A DNA stretch of 64,000 bases from Mortierella alpina (Eukaryota; Mortierellomycota; Mortierellomycetes; Mortierellales; Mortierellaceae). The translations under genes were made by a program, and so were the position numbers. Below are positions 58,958 to 64,000 of this stretch, one piece after another. The stretch covers positions 248,001-312,000 of the forward strand of contig JANATF010000003.1 in NCBI GenBank assembly GCA_029449245.1, in the 5' to 3' direction. The notes under the pieces were generated by a model. It ran no database searches. It saw only the letters and a list, made by a program, of their open reading frames with translations, and had not been told where the DNA came from. Positions within the stretch are counted from its first letter, which is position 1. The number at the start of each line of letters is the position of its first letter.

Positions 58958-59330
58958 AAAAAATGATACCCTTGTCCGGGATTGCTTTTTTTTTTGTGTT
59001 CACCTCGACTCCTGTATATTTATGCCCACCCTCGCGTTGTCGTTCTCTGTTATATATTTATTCTGTTGTAGTAGTATTGTAGCGTTATTTTTACCCGCTC
59101 TGTGATATAAACAAGTGTATTGTCAAGTTCATTCACCTCATGGCCAAGTTTGTTGCATGATTGTCGTGCTCAGTATGAGACGTGAGATGGGGTAGTGGGG
59201 TTACGGTTTGTTTCAAGAATCAAGATACATGTTAGAGCTTGCTCTTATGATGGAAAATGACTGAACCGGGGTGTTTTATAGAATGAAATACAGGTGATGA
59301 TGATTATGTGGTAAAAGGACCAGTGCCTAT
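58958..59330. other. Convergent 3' regions of fungalysin and bestrophin genes
   Basis: 373 bp with no ORF of note. From about 59183 the sequence is part of the block that recurs at 62692. Confidence 0.6.
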
Positions 59331-60497
59331 CTAGTCGCTTCCATCAATGCCTCCGTGACTGGCTGCAGCCTTCTCCTTGGAGTTGACCCTGGTCAGGCCC
59401 GAGCCATTGGGGGACGCGACATCGACCACGACCGTAGGCACGACCTGCGCGGGGTCCTCTGTCGCGGCAGCACCATTGTTGTTTCCATTCACGGGACGCG
59501 AGTACTGCACGCTTTTCTTAGGATGATCCTCGGAGGCCATGAGTGCATGGATTTGCTCAAGCGGCATCTCGGATAATTCCTTGGCGGACAAGGACGAGTT
59601 TTCAAGAGGGAAGTTGTTCTCTGAAAAGATCCATTCTGCAGGGACGGGGGCACGGTTCGCGACCATGGTGTTGACCTCGGCCTGGATGACCTTGCAAAAG
59701 TCATCCAGAGGCAAGTCGTTGTAATCGTCGTTGAAGGGGTTCTCAATCTCGTATCCGATACCCAAAATACCCAAGAGCGTAAACGCTGCGAGCATGGTAG
59801 CGGGGATCATGAGCGCCTCCAAGTTCTGGACCAGCTGGAAGGGCAGTGCGAGGATGTAGATCCAAGTGGCGTGGTGCAAGTGAATGGAGTAGGCCAGAGG
59901 AATGGGTGTGCGCAGGATACGTTCGAAACCAGTGAGGCAGTCAACCATCATCACCACAGCGTTGTTCATCACCGTGAGGGTAGCGGCGTCGACCTTTTGC
60001 TTGTTGCTGCAGCTCTTGATGTAACTTCCAATGTAAAACGTGAGCTCCACGGGGATATTGGTGGGTGTCAAGAAGTCGAAGGCGAGAGCCTGGCTCTTGG
60101 CCTGGTGGCGACGATTACGAGCGGCACGGTGGGCCTGGCTAATGCTTGTGGAGTGATGGTGCTCCTCTTTTTCCGAGACGGCCGAGGCAACGTGTGTTCC
60201 CTGACGCCGAGTTGGCTGCTGCTGTTGCTGCTGGAGATCCTCGAGCGCGGTGGGGATGTCGGTTCTCCAGTCCATGGGCTGAGTTGAGGTAGGGATGGAG
60301 TACTTTGGAATGTGTGTGAGCAGATCGATCATGTCGTCGTAGTTGTAGCCGTATTCTTCGCGCAGATAATGCTTGGTCGCAAACGCAAACGCAACCAGGA
60401 GGTTGATGGCCGACTTCTTTTCGAGCAGGTCGCGGGTCTCGGTTTCGGCCACGCAAACCCAGATGGAGCGAGTGAGGTTGCGGATGCTGAGCGTCAT
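59183..60497. repeat. Segmental tandem duplication, copy 1
   Basis: About 1.3 kb matching 62692-64000 at an offset near 3,506 bp. It covers the bestrophin 3' flank (including GGAAAATGACTGAACCGGGG) and the whole large third exon. The match probably continues past the right edge. Confidence 0.93.
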
Positions 60498-61166
60498 CTG
60501 GGACCAGAGACGGCGACCTTCCCAGTAACGATCATAGGCTGGTGGTGGATTGTCGAGTTATCATGCATGTCCAACAGGGCGCAGTATTGAAGAGGATGTA
60601 ATGGTTAGACTGAGAGCTCATCGATATGATTTCGTTTTTGCAAGCGCTAAGTGGGCGTCCGTGGGCTGGGGGGTGATTTTCTCGGGTCACAATATGCAAA
60701 GACGGAGTACTTTGTCCTCCCAGGCTATTTTCCCCCGAGGAGCTAGTCTATGATGGAGTGGAAAGGACTTACCGGTGTTGGTGCGGAAAACCAGAAGGAG
60801 CGAGACGACCATTCCCATCACAGAGACGAGGTTCTATTTTAAAGCAAGAAAAACCGTTGTTGGGAAGAAGGTACGCGAGTGAGACATCGCACTCTGGGTA
60901 CGCGCTTGCCCCATTTTATAGCGCCGAATGGGCCCTGAAAGAACGAGCGGGAGAAGCAAGCCTATTGCCCCATCACACTCTAGCGGGGTCCTTACTAGCG
61001 AGTACTTCATCGTCCACACGTAGTGGTGGAGGAGATAGACTGCGGTCGAGAAGAGACCAACGAGCAGGATCTGCCACCAGATAGACAGAATCACAGTGCC
61101 CTTGACTCTGAGCATCAAGGGCCACTTGCTACGGATATATACCGTGGTGCCGTACTTGCGAGGCAT
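59331..61166 (-). CDS. Bestrophin/UPF0187 family anion channel
   Basis: Exons in order: 61166-60996, 60833-60773, 60538-59331, giving 479 residues. Bestrophin-like proteins form pentameric chloride/bicarbonate channels in internal or plasma membranes. The N-terminus is IRSKWPLMLRVKGTVILSIWW plus a second helix. The hallmark FRTNTAYDRYWEGRRLW crosses the second intron. The later core is GFERILRTPIPLAYSIHLHH, two helices (IYILALPFQLVQ; AAFTLLGILGIGYEIENPF) and NDYNDLPLDDFC. A Gln-rich and Ser-rich insert of about 90 residues breaks the middle, and the C-terminal tail is Ala/Asn/Ser-rich. Localisation and ion are inferred from family. A near-identical second copy lies 3.5 kb away. Confidence 0.9.
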
Positions 61167-62691
61167 GGAGTAGGGCTCTGTGTCAGGAGTGTGTGAGATG
61201 AATGTGGATCACGAAAAAGCGGATGAACAAATGCGGATTTGGGAATGGAGGAAAGAGCAGATGTCAAGTCAGGAATGACTACTTGCTCGAGGGTTGTAGG
61301 GGGTTGTTAGAAGGTGGTAAGAGGAGACGGAGAGAAGAGAGAGAGAGAGAGAAAGTCTGCTTTCCAAAAGGCGAAGGCAAAGCAGGTATGGATGCGCTCT
61401 CGGTGAATTGTCTTTGGCCCCTTCAGAGCGCTGGGGAGAGACGACGGTTTGGGTAAGGTACCGAGGCAGGAGCGATATTATTACAAGAGCAACGAGAAAA
61501 GATGTGGAAAAAAAAGTTCATGCGGCTCTCTAGAACAGAACTGGTTGGTGCAACGGACATTTGGACTAAAGAGTAATTTGAGCTTTGGTTCTTACTTGTT
61601 CTGTCCTTGCGACAAACAAAAACGGCCAGGGCAGGAGGTAGACGACCGAGGACAAAACAGGGGCGAACGCTGGAATAGGACAGGAGAGAGTTGAGTGTCA
61701 TGGCAAGACATCAATTGAAGGTACCAATAATGCCAGCCGAAGCAGCGCGAGATGACAATATTGTGATAGAGATTGAAAAAAACACGCGATATCAATAAAG
61801 CAGATAAAGCAGCAGGGGCACTTTCAGCGTTCCTGACCTCCGCTTGATCGGGGGGTTAGCATGCGCAAGGAACAGCACTCCTGCTTCCACAACCTGTCCG
61901 CTTTTGGGTTGCAATTGCAACTCGCAGCTGCATGAATACATGTGGGCAAGAACACCGCCTGCACCTGACAGGGTATGGAAGTCATGAGGAGCGCAAAAGA
62001 GACCAGAGTCCAGCCCTCGTTCCGAGTTCAATGCACGCTTAGCAAACCATTATTGGTACGTTGCTATGCGCTCGTGCCTCCACTCATTATGTCCGTCCCG
62101 CACTTGTTATGTCTCTAGATCTAGCCTCTTCGTACCTAGATCTGTCTGTTCGCTCCGTTCTCCGACTGTGCACCCTCCTGAGATTACACATCCCGCATGG
62201 CTCGAACGTCCGACTACAAGAGCCCCGTCTCCACACTAGCAATGTGGCGATGCCAACACTTCTAGCATCTTTTTTTTTCTTCGCCCAGGCTCACATTTTA
62301 CTGTTCTATTTTTTTTTCTCGTCCCAAGATCCCCGCTCACAAGCGGTTGTGACAGCTCTAAGCATGGCGTCAATTTTGTATGAGTCTCTGTCGTCAGCGC
62401 ATAACGATCCTGGCTGCGTACCCGTTCGGACTTCTAGTGTTGGCATTGATCTTTGAATCCAGCTCAAATGCAACATTGACTCCATCCAAAGCCACCTTCG
62501 GATTCAACGGCAAGAAATTGGTTGTCAAAAGCACAGAGAACACGAGATCTCATGGATGCTGTAGTACAAGATTAGTTGTGGTCGCACTGCCCATTGCAGG
62601 AAATCAGGAGACGACTCGAGTAGTTGATGGCCTCAGTCCAGTCCGATCTGTAACCAGCTCAAATATAATAGTGCAACCATCATCAATATGC
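61167..62691. promoter_or_regulatory. Promoter of bestrophin copy 1 and inter-copy spacer
   Basis: 1.5 kb between the duplicated blocks. It contains GAGAGAGAGA (about 61338-61351), A- and T-runs (61506-61515, 62271-62279, 62310-62317) and short ORFs on both strands without domains. No mobile-element signature is seen. Confidence 0.5.
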
Positions 62692-64000
62692 GATATGAGA
62701 TGGGGTAGCGGTTTGATTCAAGAGTCAAGATACATGTTAAGGCTTGCTCTTATGATGGAAAATGACTGAACCGGGGTGTTTTATAGAATGAAATACAGGT
62801 GATGATGATTATGTGGTAAAAAGGGCAGGTGCCTATCTAGTCGCTTCCATCAATGGCTCCTTTACCGACTGCGGCCTTCTCCTTGGAGTTGTCCCTGGTC
62901 AGGCCAGATGCCATTGGGGGACGCGACATCGACCACGACCGAGGGCACGACCTGCGCGGGGTCCTCTGTCACGGCAGCACCATTGCTGTTTCCATTCACG
63001 AGACGCGAGTACTGCACGCTTTTCTTAGGATGATCCTCGGAGGCCATGAGTGCATGGATTTGCTCAAGCGGCATCTCGGATAATTCTTTGGCGGACAAGG
63101 ACGAGTTTTCAAGAGGGAAGTTGTTCTCTGAAAAGATCCATTCTGCAGGGACGGGGGCACGGTTCGCGACCATGGTGTTGACCTCGGCCTGGATGACCTT
63201 GCAAAAGTCATCCAGAGGCAAGTCGTTGTAATCTTCGTTGAAGGGGTTCTCAATCTCGTATCCGATACCCAAAATACCCAGGAGAGTGAACGCCGCGAGC
63301 ATGGTGGCGGGAATCATGAGCGTCTCCAAGTTCTGGACCAGTTGGAAGGGCAGTGCGAGGATGTAGATCCAAGTGGCGTGGTGCAAGTGAATGGAATGGG
63401 CCTGAGGAATGGGTGTGCGCAAGATACGTTCGAAACCAGTGAGGCAGTCGACCATCATCACCACAGCGTTGTTCATCGCAGTGAGGGTAGCGGCGTCGAC
63501 GCTCTTTTTGTTGCTGCAGCTCTTGATGTAACTTCCAATGTAGAACGTGAGCTCTATGGGAATGTTGGTGGGTGGCATGTCGTATGTGGGGGCCTGGCTG
63601 TTAGACTGGTGGTGACGATAACGAGCGGCACGGTAGGCCTGACTAATGCTTGTGGAGTGCTGGTGCTCCTCTTTTTCCGAGACGGCCGAGGCAACGTGTG
63701 TTCCCTGACGCCGAGTTGGCTGTTGCTGCAGCTGCTGGAGATCCTCCAGGGAAGTGGTGATGTCGGTTCTGCAGTCCATGGGCCGAGTTGAGGTAGGGAT
63801 GGAGTACTTTGGAATGTGTGTGAGCAGGCCGATCATGTCGTCGTCGTCGTAGTCGCTTTTCTCACGCAGATAATGCTTGGTCGCAAACGCAAACGCGACC
63901 AGGAGGTTGATGGCCGACTTCTTCTCGAGCAGGTCCCGAGTCTTGGTTTCGTCCACGCAGACCCAGATGCAGCGGGTGAGGTTGCGGATGCTGAGCGTCA
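62692..64000. repeat. Segmental tandem duplication, copy 2 (runs off window)
   Basis: Counterpart of 59183-60497, same orientation. Confidence 0.93.
62862..64000 (-). CDS. Bestrophin/UPF0187 paralogue, partial, frameshifted C-terminus
   Basis: The visible part matches the third exon of the neighbouring bestrophin, almost identical through the membrane helices and EIENPFNEDYNDLPLDDFC. Differences cluster in the Gln/Ser insert (for example DMPPTNIP against FLTPTNIP). Near the end an extra base after the shared SPNG (plus position about 62909) shifts the frame. The protein then ends in about 13 novel residues, IWPDQGQLQGEGR and so on, and stops at 62862 instead of at the TAG matching copy 1 (62837-62839). 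The channel core is intact, so it may still function. The 5' exons lie outside the window. Confidence 0.88.
   Translation of the reverse strand, partial: TLSIRNLTRCIWVCVDETKTRDLLEKKSAINLLVAFAFATKHYLREKSDYDDDDMIGLLTHIPKYSIPTSTRPMDCRTDITTSLEDLQQLQQQPTRRQGTHVASAVSEKEEHQHSTSISQAYRAARYRHHQSNSQAPTYDMPPTNIPIELTFYIGSYIKSCSNKKSVDAATLTAMNNAVVMMVDCLTGFERILRTPIPQAHSIHLHHATWIYILALPFQLVQNLETLMIPATMLAAFTLLGILGIGYEIENPFNEDYNDLPLDDFCKVIQAEVNTMVANRAPVPAEWIFSENNFPLENSSLSAKELSEMPLEQIHALMASEDHPKKSVQYSRLVNGNSNGAAVTEDPAQVVPSVVVDVASPNGIWPDQGQLQGEGRSR

Noticed and set aside
61167-62691. Transposon between the bestrophin copies
   Set aside because: No terminal repeats, transposase or reverse-transcriptase motifs visible; the duplication is better explained by unequal exchange.

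Overview
The window is nuclear DNA of a filamentous fungus. Nearly every gene is broken by short spliceosomal GT-AG introns, intergenic spacers are short and pyrimidine-rich, and the gene set (AP-3, Sly1, Bst1, Siz/PIAS, eIF5A, Bud22) is eukaryotic. A ferroportin-type transporter, a fungalysin, bestrophin-like channels and many Ser/Asn/Gln/Gly repeats fit an early-diverging lineage. My best guess is Mucoromycota, Mortierella-like; this is inferred from gene content only. Exon coordinates were derived by hand. Unless an entry says otherwise, joined exons keep an open frame and sum to a whole number of codons.

Layout. 1-2.6 kb: RNF216-like RBR ubiquitin ligase (minus, cut by the left edge). 3.5-4.5 kb: LUD-domain protein. 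5.4 kb: tRNA-Asp(GTC). 5.65-7.83 kb: an intact 727-codon RNA-dependent RNA polymerase of partitivirus/picobirnavirus type, an endogenous RNA-virus element. 8.3-9.9 kb: RNF126-like RING ligase. 10.5-12.8 kb: ferroportin-like metal exporter. 12.9-14.8 kb: mitochondrial carrier. 15.3-18.6 kb: AP-3 beta subunit. 19.9-20.5 kb: eIF5A. 20.9-22.2 kb: coiled-coil protein with a C-terminal hydrophobic tail, divergent from SLY1 (22.6-25.0 kb). 25.1-26.2 kb: PDAP1/HASPP28. 26.4-28.6 kb: Bud22/SRFBP1. 29.3-33.8 kb: Siz/PIAS SUMO ligase. 34.1-35.7 kb: secreted, probably GPI-anchored protein of the bacterial BMP/PnrA family. 37.9-40.9 kb and 46.0-48.5 kb: two leucine-rich-repeat proteins sharing a C-terminal Cys module. 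Between them, at 41.6-45.5 kb, is the GPI inositol-deacylase. 49.1-49.6 kb: a small unknown protein. 49.6-56.5 kb: a gene-poor stretch with a 31-G run and one weak spliced candidate. 56.5-59.0 kb: fungalysin (M36). 59.3-61.2 kb and 62.9-64.0 kb: tandem bestrophin paralogues, the second with a frameshifted C-terminus and cut by the right edge.

Themes. Three ubiquitin/SUMO ligases lie here (RNF216-like, RNF126-like, Siz/PIAS). Three genes relate to membrane traffic (AP-3 beta, Sly1 and a possible tail-anchored coiled-coil partner). Three encode membrane transport proteins (ferroportin, SLC25, bestrophins). The GPI-remodelling enzyme and a predicted GPI-anchored receptor lie about 6 kb apart. 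The most unusual items are the intact viral polymerase gene beside a tRNA, the BMP-family protein in a eukaryote, the paired LRR-Cys proteins and the ferroportin.
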